64,000 nucleotides of DNA from Yponomeuta sedellus (taxonomy: Eukaryota; Arthropoda; Insecta; Lepidoptera; Yponomeutidae). The stretch lies in contig OW203729.1 of NCBI GenBank assembly GCA_934045075.1, forward strand, positions 11,792,611 through 11,856,610, written 5' to 3'. The translations under genes and the position numbers were made by a program. Position 1 is the first letter of the stretch; the number at the start of each line of letters is the position of its first letter. The notes beneath the pieces are model-generated. The model did not search any database, was not told the DNA's origin, and saw only the letters and a list, made by a program, of their open reading frames with translations. Shown in pieces: positions 55,301 through 64,000 of the stretch.

Positions 55301-58300
55301 TAGAAGTAGGCACTAGTATTTTTTATCAACAGCCTTCGAGACTGCCAAACCCTTTACTTTGAAATGAATGAATGACTTATGGAGGACTAAACAATAGCAA
55401 GTAAGTACGTCCGTAACCGAAAAGAAGTTATTCTATTCGGAGATATTATTTGAGCTGAAAATTAACATGGAATAATGAATGCATTCACACAAAACGTAAC
55501 AAACACAAACAATTAGCACTTATGGATGTAAGTAAGTACCTAAGTACTAACACATTTATAGGTAGGTAACCGTAGTACGTAGCAACACGAAATACACGAA
55601 TCGAAGCTATAGGTAGGTACATACGCCGAGCTCTCGACGTTTCTGGGATGTTCTAGTACTATGAACTTTTTCACAGACTACCTACTTATTTTTATTTCTA
55701 TGGATTTGAGCAGAAATAATAGTTTTAAGTACTTTAGACTTATTTTATGGAACTATTGATTATGGGCAGAGATTCACTTTATAGCTTACTTGGGCTGAGA
55801 TGAAAATAACTAGGTCTGGGACCTTGTTTACGTAATTATAGGGAACTTTTTAACTTGTACAATGGAACTTGGAACTTGGACAATGGAATTTACGTACTTA
55901 TGCGTAATAATTGATAACTAGTGGACTGTATGATGGGTTGCCGGTTCAATTAACGGCTCGAAGACGAAAAATGGTAGTTAGCCAGTGTCGGCTAGGTCTA
56001 CCTCACGATGGGCTGGTTGAGAGAGCGGAATGGGAGGTGAAGTGAATGGACTTACTTGGTGATGGTGGATGATGGCTCGCTTTAGCTGTTGGGCAGATGA
56101 TGAGCGGTGATGGATGAGCTGATGCCTCCAGCGCACGGAGAACACTCCTGCACTGTTCACTTATAGTCTAATATTGTTCTTTGAGCTGATAAAGTTAATT
56201 AGTCACCAAATGTCTATCACTTCACGAGAATTCGAGCACTTATCACGCGCGTATGTCACAGTGCGAATGTGTGTGCAGATGGCTGGATAATTAGTAGCGA
56301 GCGAGCGGCACGAGCGACGGCACCGGAACGACAGGATAATGAACGAATGACCACATATTCAGGATTACGTCGCGCGAACGATTCTCGCGCGAACAGTACC
56401 TAATATGATTATTTGATTTGTTTAAGGGGGGCTTTGACTCTCTTGTAAGTGTATATCTTAAGCATTACTTACAATATTTAAATTTATTAATTACAAGACG
56501 TGGTTTTGTTATAATAGCTAAAATATTGTGAATATTTTGTGATTAAAAAGTTAAAAAAAAAACATAAAAGAAAGATCCTTGCAATATTTTGGATTTATTA
56601 ATAAGTCCATACCGACAACAAAGCCCTTTTTCTCTAACGTCACAACAAGTGTATTATTTCAAATTACTTACCTACCTAGTTTTGATTATTTGGCGTTGAA
56701 ACCACGTAGTTTTGAATATCGCGATTTTACTTTTACTGATAAGAAGTAAATATATTAGAATGTGAAACTTGATCTTTATTTTCGTCCTATGCAACCCGCC
56801 TAAACACTGTGAGAGTAATTTTGTGTTTCCATTTTTTAGGGAGGACACGCGAAAAAAGAAAAAAATGTCGGGAAAGTAGCAGTGGAAGCGATGAAAATGA
56901 CAACCATGATAAAAACACTCATGTAATGCCAAGATCATTGCATGCTAACATTGGACAAGCGTCAAATTCTCCAGCAGAACCTGTTAATATATCTGTTGCC
57001 GACCATTCTTCTCCATCGACATCCCAACAAACTTATGACGTCAACGTCGATCCTGAAATTATAGTGGACGATGAAAATGATCTGGGTCGTTATGTTGGGT
57101 TGGCTAACCAGCTATCGACGGAAAAGAAGAGGGAGTTGTTACAAAATCCTTGGATCCCGCCCAGAAATTACGATTTTGAAAGTGATGTAAGCCATTTAAA
57201 AAGAAAATTTAATCATGCTTGGTTGGATCAATATTCACCATGGCTAGTATATTCCAAGCGACTAAAAGGTGCTCTTTGTAAGCATTGTGTTTTGTTCCCT
57301 CCGCCCATTAGCACTGTGAGAGGAATTTTGGGATCGTTTATGGTCAGGCCATATATAAAGTTCAAAAATATGCATGAAGACTGCCGAAAGCATGCAACGA
57401 CCAACCTTCACCAAACGGCGACAAATGCTGCAAAAAAATTTCTTGAAAATGTTCCTGTAGACATCCAACTGCAAAGTGGACACCAAAAAGCAATCGATGA
57501 AAACAGACAAATATTGTCATCAATTATGTCTTGTATAGTATTTTGCGGTACACATGATATGCCTCTTAGGGGCAAACAAGCAGATGAGGGTGTTTTATTA
57601 GATTTATTGAAGTTGAGAATCAATTCAGGGGACGACATATTAAAGAGTCACCTGGAAAAGTGCCGTCGCAATGCAGTTTACACATCGCCAAAAATACAAA
57701 ACGAATTGATAAATTTATGTGGCGAAGTTATTAAGGAGAATATAATTAGTGAGGTTCAGAAGACCATGGCTTACGCAGTCTTAGCTGATGAAACAGCAGA
57801 CGTATCTGGGAAAGAACAGCTGTCAATAGGCGTGCGGCTCTACGACGAAAGCAAAAGGAAAATCAGAGAAGAATTTGTAGGGTTTGTTGAACTAAAAGCA
57901 CAAAATGCTTCCGCAATTGCCGAAGCAATTGACAATTTCTTAATTAGTTCTAACCTCTCAACCGAAGATTGCGTAGGGTTTGGATTCGATGGCTGTTCTA
58001 CAATGGCAGGAAAAGAGGTACAAGCCATTTTGAGAAAAAAATATCCTCGTGCTTTATATTTTCATTGCTCAAGTCACAAACTCAACCTTGTTTTGAATGA
58101 TGCGAACGCAGTGCCAGAAATTAGAAATACTGTCGCCACTGTAAAGGATGTTATAACGTTTTTCAGGGAATCGACTACATGTCGAAACTACGCTCCAAAC
58201 CTATCACGATTATGTGAGACGAGATGGTCCGAAAAATATAAATCAATCAGAAAGTTTTCTCAACATTTTTCAGAGCTTGTGAAATCTCTAGAAACGTTAT

Positions 58301-61300
58301 CCGTAGAGGGAAATTATGCCACCAGAAAATCTGCATATCAGTTGCATTCAGCCGTTACAAAACCAGTGTTTATTGTTACTCTACAAACAATTGCCAAAAA
58401 TTCAGCAGTTTTAGAACCAGTAGTTAACGCACTGCAAGCTAAATCGATCGACATGATCTCGGTAGGGGAACACATCAAAAATATCAAGGACATTCTCAGA
58501 AATGACTGTGAGTTTCCTGATAGAATAAGTAATGAAATACTTCAAAAAGCACGAGCTGTTGCATGGATTTGAACATAGAAATTTCTGTTCCACGTCTTGC
58601 TCACAAGCAAACACATAGAAGTAATCCGCCATCAGACAATGATAACGAATATTGGCGGCGTTCCCTGATAATACCATACATTGATTCACTCATTTCATCA
58701 TTGAATTTTCGATTCTCCCAAGAAAATACTCCGGCGTTTGCTTTAAGCAGGCTACCTCCCTTGTATATGACAAAAACCAGCATTACAGACCTACACAAAA
58801 ACGCAGAATCATTCCCAGAATTTTATAACCTGGATATCACCGGAGAACTGAACCTTTGGCATAATTTATGGGTGACGAAGGCTTTATCAGATGATCAATT
58901 AAGGGACATAGAAGTAGTTGATCTGTTCAACAAAGCCAACATTTTTTACCCTGCTGTCAGTAAGGCATTAATTATTTTAAGCACTATCCCATGCACCACG
59001 GCGACCGTAGAACGGTCCTTCAGTACGCTGCGAAGAGTTAAAACGTGGCTTAGAAGCACCATGGGTGAAGAAAGGTTTACGGGTTTATGTTTGATGAGCG
59101 TTCATCGCAATTATTTAAAAGACAAGAGTGAGTTTATTGAAAAGACTGTCATAGACAAGTTTTCGGCAAATCCGAGAAGATTAATATAACATTAATATAT
59201 TATACATAATGTATAGTATAATTATGTATATTTTGTTTTGTGTCCTCATCAAAATTAATTAATAAAAGTTAATTTTCATGATTTTTTGTTTCACCCGACC
59301 GACGATCTTTTCGAAACAGGTATAAGCAGCCCCCTGCCCCCTCCTAGCTGAAATCCTGGGTACGCCCTTGACTCTGAGGCTGACATTCAGAGACGAATCC
59401 TAAGTTCACCCTTAGAGCAGTCTTAGCAAAGTAAATTAAAGTCATACTTAGTAAAGCGCCGAAATTTTCGTATTCACATTCGATTGGGAGCCGGAGTTAA
59501 GCATGAGCTAAGAGAAGAACTTTACTGTCTTAAGAAAGTCATCTATATACTTAGTCTATAATTTTATGCCACACCTGGCAATAAAGTGGCTTTTTCCGCA
59601 CGCTGCGCGTACGGAAAAAAAAGCCGCTTTCTGGCCAAGTGTAGACATAAAAAGATGTAGGTACACAACACGGGAGGTAATAAAGAAAGCTCTCGATCGC
59701 ATATTTAAACTTCTGCGATCTCGGCCTTTCTTTGTATTACCACCCTAGTTGTGTAATGTACTATTTTAATACAGTTGCTCAAAAAGTGGCGTATTAAAGG
59801 GACGTATAGCGTGCGGGATGTGGGCTATTTTACACACTCGTGCTTTTTTTTACCTTTCCCGCACTCGTGCGTTATCCACAGAACAAGCGTTATCTTTCCC
59901 AACTGTCAAAATAATGTCTATTAAAAAGAAAAACCAACCATGAAGTTTGTACTAAAAAAAATCATAGAAGTTTAAAAACCTATTGAGAGGCTAAAAATTT
60001 CACCCATGCCGGGATTCGAACCCGCAACCTCTGGCTATCCGTGCCAGCGCTCTACCAATTGAGCCAATGGGCGACTCACGGCATCAGTGAAATTTCGAAC
60101 CTCTTTACACTATTCTCTGTATTACGTACAGGCAGCGACATCTGACTTAAGCAAATTTCATTACTTATAGCCCCGACTACCTACTTTGCAGTTAGGTTTA
60201 ACATCGGAACGATATCACTGATACATGATTATACTATTTTTATTTTTAATGCACTAACCCGTGCTAAGGAACAAATTTAAAAACCTATTTAAACCTACCT
60301 ACGGGTTCGAATCCCGGCATGGGTGAAATTTTTAGCCTCTAAATAGGTTTTTAAATTTGTTCCTTAGCACGGGTTAGTGCATTAAAAATAAAAATAGTAT
60401 AATCATGTATCAGTGATATCGTTACGATGTTAAACCTAACTGCAAAGTAGGTAGTCGGGGCTATAAGTAATGAAATTTGCTTAAGTCAGATGTCGCTGCC
60501 TGTACGTAATACAGAGAATAGTGTAAAGAGGTTCGAAATTTCACTGATGCCGTGAGTCGCCCATTGGCTCAATTGGTAGAGCGCTGGCACGGATAGCCAG
60601 AGGTTGCGGGTTCGAATCCGAATGGGTGAAATTTTTAGCCTCTAAATAGTTTTTTAAATTTGTTCCTTAGCACGGGTTAGTGCATTAAAAATAAAAATAG
60701 TATAATCATAGAAGTTTTTATGAGCTACAAATTTGTTTCAATATCAGATTTAATGATTTGATTTAATGAGTTAAGTTAGGTTTCATTAAATTTCATTTTC
60801 ATTTCATATCAATAAAAAAATTCTACTGAAGACTTGGCTGTATGGGCATAGTTCCCTTTGCCTACTAGAATGGGTGAAGAAAAAAAATGTCTGCTTATTT
60901 TTTTTTTACGGTTGGCGCCATTTTCCAAATATTTTTTCTTAATTAAATTGCATAATTTTTTCGCAACGGTATTAAAAATAGTCGTTCAGTACACGTGCGG
61001 AACCGTCATTGCAACTTGTTCCGACTGTCAACCAACCCTCGCCTTCGGCTGCGCCTCGGCTCGGGTAGACATTTGTCGGAACTCTGCAATGACAGCCTTT
61101 CCGCACTTGTAATGAAATATTATACTATTTTAGTGATCTAGTTCTTACCGTTTTTTTTTTAATATATATCGCTACACGAGAGCAGGACAACATCATAGTT
61201 TATGTATGTGAGAGTGAAATAAAAAGCTCACAGATAATGCTCGTAGAACATCAGTAAAATGACGTTTGGAGTCGTCTGTGTACGAAAGAATTTTTTGTAT

Positions 61301-63895
61301 TCTTTGGTTGGCGTGGCGGGCGGTTGGCGCGAGTTTTTTAAGTTGGCGAAAATTGTACCTATTTGTTCTCAATTCTGTAAATTATTATTCAGTTTCGTTA
61401 ATTTTTCATAGACTGTCACAGAAAATTACTGAAAGAAAAAGGACAGCTCCTTTTACCGCTTACGAGAAGGCACTTTTACGAGAGCTTGTAAGTAATTTTG
61501 ACCATAGTAGAGTCCAAAAAAACTGACTCTGAAGAATCCCGGAATAAAAACTGCATGGAATTCGATATCCACCAAATACAACGCGGATATGCAATGCCAA
61601 CCCGTAAGTAATGATAATTTCTATCTGTTATTATCGTCACTTCGACATCAAACAACATTGGTAGCTTTTCCATGCTGTGCACACCCACAAACCAATTTGC
61701 ACTATTAAACAAACATCAACTATTGCATCAGTTTGCCTGAATCATCATCATCAACCCATTATTTACCCAACGACGGGCACAGGTCTCTTTCCTGAGGAAG
61801 GTTTACCTTAATTGTATTTAATTTATTTCCACAGGCTACAGCAGATCAGCTGAAAAAAATCTGGCTTAATATGAAAGCAAAAGCGCGCGGATGACAATAG
61901 CTAAGTTCACGTAAAGTCCCCAATATTGGCTACTTACACTTAGCTAAGTACCATAATTTCATACTCAACTTGATAAGATTCGATTCTTAATACGAAATAT
62001 TTTTAAGTACCTACCTACGTGATTTTGACATTTCTGAGACTGGTCTTAGCTTAGTTTTCGTCTCTGAATGCCTAAGACTACAGCCCGCGTTTTCGATTTC
62101 GTCAATTATCTTTCACGGATTGTTAGAAATTCATGGTTATGTTTTGAAAAATGAGGCGCTTACTCGGGCACAAAATATATTTTTGGCTCAGGCGACGTAC
62201 TTTGAATCCGTCGCTACGTTCAGGGGCATTATTATGTAAGTATCCACTGAATTGCGTGACGTTGATTTTTACATTTTTTAAGCTACTCCGGCTGTCAAAC
62301 GCATACATTTTTTGAAAATTTGGAGTAGTCTAAATGCTTCACTCGATAGAGTGGAATGCTACGTAATAGGAGGGCTGGATTCTACCCTAGAAAAGCGTCC
62401 TCGCCGTGAAAATATACATTGCTCCCTTATCATCAATCTACGAGTACTAAGAAAGGTCGTGAGAGACGACGCACGTCTATGCCACTGCCTTCTTTGCATC
62501 GATTTAAAAAACAGAGTTTAGATCAGTCTTACCCCAAATATCACTGCGAACTGATGCACACTAGCATTAAGATAAGTGGGCACTTTTTTACACTCCTCCA
62601 GTAGTTGCTCATCTTCACAATAGGTTCCTATCATAAGCCAGTGCTTTATAGAAGCCCAAACTCCTGTAAAAAATGTTATATGGATAATAGAATGGAGCTT
62701 GCATTGTGATAATTAAAATTATATAAAACAATATTATACGCATCTCAAGTCTGGAATCCCTTGTACAATGTGTATGTGAAAAGTTTAGAAATGATCCAAG
62801 ATTTATACGCTATTTAAATTATAAAACAAATTGTAGAAAGGATAATTACTTGGACTCGTGTCGTAGGCATCACCTTCTGCCCCTCCAAAGGCGTCGTCTG
62901 GTCAAATCGACTGTCCAATGTTGCTTAGTCAACTTAATTTCTATGTTCCAAACAGATCAAGGCGAGTAAATCCAGTTTTTAATTTGGAAAAAGTGTCAAC
63001 TAGGTATAGGCAAAACTCATATCTATGGCGGGCTTGCAACCAATTTAATAAACTGGCGAAAATAGGCGATCAAGATATGTTTAATTCTTCAGTCCAAAGC
63101 TTGAGGGATAAACTTAGTGCAGATTTTTTTGTTGGTTAAAACGATTTATGGACTGTTTTTTTTCTTTTAAATATTAATGTAGTGCTTTAAACTGTCACTG
63201 GATTTTTGCTTTAAGAGCTTAAGTGCTAAAATTTTTTTCTATGAGTGGAGACTTATAATTGGCCTTCTGCATGTTTAATGATTTTCTTACTCTTTGTATG
63301 TGCTGTTAGTCTTCCCAATATTAAATAAATAAAAAATAAAATAAATAATATTACATAAATTACCTTGATTTTGTTGACTTAACATCTTGGTTTGTTCTAG
63401 TACAATGTTCTCAGCAGCAGTTTTAGCTGTAAATATTTTCTGCACAAATTCAGTCTTGAAGGGTCTTCTGCTGTCGATCCAGATTGGAGAGTATTGGAAG
63501 TCAGAAGTCAAGTTCAGTTCTGATAGGGATTGTTTCGCTACTGCAACCCATTTATTTGATGCCATATTATTGTTATTTGTTTGACTGTAAAAGGAAGTAC
63601 AAGGTTTACGGAAAGGGACAATATCCCATTAGTAAGGTCAGTCAAAGTTTAAAAGTCGATTTCATAAACGCAAGTTTTTAAAAAAGCGCAAATCCGCGAT
63701 GCATCTCTCTCTGAGAGAAACTTTATGTGTAATGTATGTAGGCTGCTTATGTAAGGAGACCCTGTATACACACCTGTTCTCAAAATTAGAGTTGTTCCAA
63801 CTTATATCTGGATTGTAGTAGAGTCCATGGCCATTTTCCATGATTCCTTGTTCAAGATCTCTTAAAATGGGGACCAGATGTTGTTGTGAGTAAAC
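43392..63895 (-). CDS. unrecognised multi-exon gene with C-terminal membrane segments
   Basis: I cannot name this protein. Six exons in transcription order: 63895-63774, 63584-63364, 62663-62533, 44094-43987, 43909-43787 and 43718-43392 (TGA). All have GT/AG borders and matching phases (0; 2 to 1; 1 to 2; 0; 0; 0). Text includes QQHLVPILRDLEQGIMENGH, SPIWIDSRRPFKTEFVQKIF, IKHWLMIGTYCEDEQLLEEC, MLYQIASKLNEI, NLWNRDDFRGYVAREILQKP and two hydrophobic helices (YACIVWLTLGYILFRLL, FYLSFLITMWALFIV) before a short basic tail. So it is probably a membrane protein anchored at its C-terminus. Upstream exons lie beyond the right edge. The intron 62532-44095 spans 18.4 kb of transposons. Further exons hidden there cannot be excluded, although the 62533/44094 junction is in phase. 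Confidence 0.72.
44170..44632 (+). mobile_element. tandem pair of SINEs, second truncated
   Basis: Copy 1 is 44170-44441, copy 2 is 44477-44632, cut at 'gagcgctggcac' inside the tRNA-like part. They are joined by a linker containing 'acagtgatatcgttccgatg'. The same linker joins SINE copies at 60205-60235 and 60405-60432, so the dimer seems to move or to be duplicated as a unit. Confidence 0.85.
45204..45211 (+). promoter_or_regulatory. putative TATA box of the hAT transposase gene
   Basis: 'tatataag' with initiator-like 'tcaatt/tcagtt' sites 30-50 bases downstream and the transposase ATG at 45372. Position-based inference. Confidence 0.4.
45428..45851 (-). repeat. BEL 3' LTR
   Basis: 424 bp; on the plus strand it starts TGGTAGTTAGCCAGTGTCGG and ends TCTCGCGCGAACA. 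Differs from the 5' LTR by few bases, so the insertion is young. Confidence 0.94.
45821..49571 (-). pseudogene. BEL pol: protease, RT, RNase H, integrase, with frameshifts
   Basis: Protease region 49571-49143 (LWLGSDVLGQVLDGTKVSLG). RT 49125-48034: RTVFDGSCKSSNGFSLNDCL, VFSTDIRMMFRNILIHPD, active site DSIFVDDILCG, and SKWTSNSPVLLERFPEDQ. A frame change at about 48050 leads to the RNase H start (GFADASETGFAAVIYLHEVK, split across frames near 47865) and SKVAPIKNRLTIPKLELSAA. Integrase: zinc domain HKIHCHPGTDTLHILRQQFW, core VSIDFAGPFLVKSS and RSDCGTNFVGARNQL. Another frameshift near 46435-46370 leads to the C-terminal part (LLTRIEAMLNSRPLCPL, ELVLIMEDNIPPLHWKRGRI), which overlaps the LTR start. 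The residues of the active sites I could check are kept; the frameshifts are disabling. Confidence 0.92.
50065..51484 (-). pseudogene. BEL gag, frameshifted
   Basis: Begins at 51484 (MPTKSQAAIFREAS), changes frame near 51440 and continues SSKHKSKLENVYHEVLDDLS. It has the BEL-typical middle region (LPKFSSKVEDWPSFIAIFKS, LVSHLQLTSENFAVAMDILT) and a Pro/Gln-rich stretch. The Cys/His part is CPFCRDRSHKLIACPQYND and RNRCRRCLGPHYENES. A further frameshift near 50240 disrupts the last zinc knuckle, so this frame ends in unrelated residues. The 49572-50064 stretch between gag and protease has no continuous frame. Confidence 0.88.
51485..52256. other. BEL leader with repeated 'accctgtat' motifs
   Basis: Untranslated leader of the BEL element. 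The motif 'accctgtat' or close variants recurs every 70-130 bases (51733, 51802, 52031 and others), suggesting an internal degenerate tandem array. A hairpin at 52155-52200 pairs 'aactcagctcaatac' with 'gtattgagctgagtt'. Confidence 0.6.
52898..53701 (-). CDS. MULE transposase domain, single 267-codon frame
   Basis: Matches the MULE transposase core: first Asp in HFFVDGTFKCCPQPFSQVYS, then TVLPLLYAFMSHKSVKAYSI; second Asp in VNMDFEEAAILALLQFHHG; the CHYHY segment and LWRKAKQLQINLKKNKLNRR helix; and a late Glu in GERHRTNKTVEGWHHGINKD. No frame break is seen within this stretch. At 267 codons it is shorter than full MULE transposases and lacks an obvious N-terminal zinc finger (FLYWCH type) or SWIM finger, so it is either N-terminally truncated or a compact version. 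It sits between the long inverted repeats of its element. Confidence 0.85.
   Translation of the reverse strand: MSNIFEIIERGRGKVLLLLIPAAFRQFVIADYNDGEIRIIVFCTQEQKEQMKQIKHFFVDGTFKCCPQPFSQVYSIHGDSGSTSTKTTVLPLLYAFMSHKSVKAYSILWDLIHSQIPEWTPQKVNMDFEEAAILALLQFHHGVQINGCHYHYTNCLWRKAKQLQINLKKNKLNRRIISLCCNLAHLPIEKINEGWDYIKTQIPEDPKFQKFQTYFESFWMKEKLQNIWCVFGERHRTNKTVEGWHHGINKDVPKNETNILMALNILF
53930..54049 (-). mobile_element. LINE 3'-tail insertion in the MULE right arm
   Basis: Comparison of the two MULE arms shows about 120 extra bases here, starting 'gataagataagacaagaata' with 'ttctttattgcacatt' following. This resembles a reverse-complemented LINE 3' end. CGTA occurs on both sides. The uninterrupted sequence is present in the left arm. 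Confidence 0.65.
54784..55971. other. BEL leader, right part
   Basis: Between the MULE and the 5' LTR. No gene. A hairpin 'tagtacttattgatgtaggtacta' lies at 55123-55146. I could not identify the tRNA that primes the element. Confidence 0.5.
55972..56395 (-). repeat. BEL 5' LTR
   Basis: 424 bp, nearly identical to the 3' LTR. The GTACC duplication follows at 56396-56400. Confidence 0.94.
59190..59364 (+). mobile_element. hAT element 3' end
   Basis: Ends 'gaaatcctgggtacgcccttg', the usual right terminus of ZMYM1-like hAT elements ('...gggtacgcccctg'). The matching left end was not found near 44640-45200, so the left boundary of this hAT element is unresolved. Confidence 0.55.
59365..59972. 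other. intronic non-coding sequence
   Basis: No gene. A hairpin at 59585-59632 pairs 'gtggctttttccgcacgc' with 'gcgtacggaaaaaaaagccgc'. Confidence 0.5.
59973..60655. repeat. large inverted repeat of SINE dimers
   Basis: Left arm 59973-60290 (SINE on minus strand plus the tail of a neighbour) and right arm 60341-60655 (same on plus strand) are nearly identical reverse complements of about 315 bp. The 50-bp spacer is itself SINE 3' sequence. Both arms share variants absent from other copies ('gctataagtaatgaaatttg'), so one arm was copied from the other. Flanking SINE tail continues to about 60710. Confidence 0.9.
60711..61429. other. intronic non-coding sequence
   Basis: No gene. It contains a repeat-like stretch 'cttcggctgcgcctcggct' at 61043-61061 and poly-T runs. 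Confidence 0.45.
61430..61893 (+). pseudogene. Myb/SANT-like (zeste-type) domain fragment, transposon-associated
   Basis: First block (61430-61600) reads ERKRTAPFTAYEKALLRELV. After a one-base frame change it gives TDSEESRNKNCMEFDIHQIQ, with a GTAAGTAATG donor near 61604. The second block follows a TTTCCACAG acceptor at 61835 and reads ATADQLKKIWLNMKAKARG before a stop. Together they form most of a three-helix zeste-type Myb/SANT-like DNA-binding domain, common in accessory genes of DNA transposons. The intron carries another lepidopteran-type repeat ('cgacgggcacaggtctcttt'). The rest of the gene is absent. Confidence 0.6.
62223..62378. repeat. MITE, copy B
   Basis: Second copy of the unit at 6484-6636, about 90% alike by eye, with the same 'ggggcattatta' start and 'cgtaataggagggct' end. 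Confidence 0.7.
62735..63139 (+). pseudogene. LINE reverse-transcriptase C-terminus, second family
   Basis: Frames on the plus strand read YASQVWNPLYNVYVKSLEMI and DSCRRHHLLPLQRRRLVKST. After frame changes comes NPVFNLEKVSTRYRQNSYLW, with ACNQFNKLAKIGDQDMFNSS, stopping at 63139. This pattern ends many jockey/CR1-type insect LINE ORF2 proteins. It is 5'-truncated and frameshifted, and lies in the intron between exons 62533-62663 and 63364-63584 of the unrecognised gene, in the opposite orientation. Confidence 0.7.
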
Positions 63896-64000
63896 CTGTT
63901 ATGAAGTAAGTCGCATTTAATTTTCTGCAAGCTCGGTTTTCATAGCTGCCAGTAAGTTCGTGTGCGATTCGAATAAAATATTTTTTATCATCTCAATAAA

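Larger units (their letters stand above)
45428..56395 (-). mobile_element. BEL/Pao LTR retrotransposon inserted in the hAT intron
   Basis: Two 424-bp LTRs (45428-45851 and 55972-56395), TG...CA ends, nearly identical, flanked by GTACC (45423-45427 and 56396-56400). Coding direction is leftward: gag, protease, reverse transcriptase, RNase H, integrase. The leader between the 5' LTR and gag is enlarged by a Mutator-like element (52257-54783). Several frameshifts break the coding part. Confidence 0.95.
45372..59189 (+). pseudogene. hAT transposase (ZMYM1-like), exon 1 separated by an 11-kb BEL insertion, frameshifted
   Basis: Exon 1 (45372-45399) encodes MDIRKFFER and a GTGAGT donor. Exon 2 begins after CATTTTTTAG at 56840, and the phase closes to continue GRTREKRKKCRESSSGS. 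Then comes a TTF-type zinc-finger region (WIPPRNYDFESDVSH, LCKHCVLFPPP). The catalytic core has YAVLADETADVSGKEQLSIG (first Asp), FGFDGCSTMAGKEVQAILRK (second Asp) and CSSHKLNLVLNDA. A one-base frameshift near 58565 creates a TGA. The other frame carries NIEISVPRLAHKQTHRSNPP and the dimerisation end TIPCTTATVERSFSTLRRVK, with LCLMSVHRNYLKD, to a stop at 59189. The intron (45400-56839) contains the BEL element, so both exons remain spliceable in principle; the frameshift alone is disabling. Confidence 0.87.

Overview
The window looks like insect nuclear DNA, most probably Lepidoptera. It has GT-AG spliced genes, a low gene density, tRNA-derived SINEs, and the tail-like repeat with a 'tgctgggg...tctcttcc' core that is scattered through moth and butterfly genomes. 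The species call is an inference; the eukaryotic, insect-like character is read directly from the genes and elements.

Three host genes are present. At the left edge the first two coding exons of the mitochondrial Rho GTPase Miro run leftward out of the window (1478-1948, minus). In the middle lies almost all of POLR3B/RPC2, the second-largest subunit of RNA polymerase III (11 exons, 26679-35960, plus); only a short first coding exon is missing. The right part holds a gene I do not recognise (minus; exons at 63774-63895, 63364-63584, 62533-62663, 43987-44094, 43787-43909 and 43392-43718). Its exon phases join exactly, and it ends in two predicted membrane segments. The 18 kb between its third and fourth visible exons appears to be one transposon-filled intron.

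The rest is mobile DNA, much of it nested with clear target-site duplications. 2283-6881: a PIF/Harbinger element (TTA target duplication) inside a related short element, with its two genes interleaved on opposite strands. 9611-10856: a LINE fragment split by a solo LTR, itself split by a SINE. 12846-16037: a terminal-inverted-repeat element and a hAT relic. 16144-23669: a partial duplicate of the POLR3B exon, split by a rearranged Gypsy element, which is split by a Copia element. 23995-26180: an element with 8-bp target duplications, itself full of smaller insertions. POLR3B intron 28232-31647: a maT mariner carrying a miniature LTR element and a TA-flanked MITE. 36737-43229: a 6.5-kb TTAA-flanked element with an apparently intact 683-residue DDE_Tnp_4 + SWIM zinc-finger transposase. 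45372-59364: a hAT element whose intron holds a BEL/Pao retrotransposon, which holds a Mutator-like element, which holds a LINE tail. 59973-60655: a large SINE palindrome.

The most unusual items are the TTAA-flanked DDE_Tnp_4/SWIM element, the internally inverted Gypsy copy, and the interleaved Harbinger gene pair. Nearly all transposase and polyprotein genes carry frameshifts or stops; the TTAA element's transposase is the main exception.
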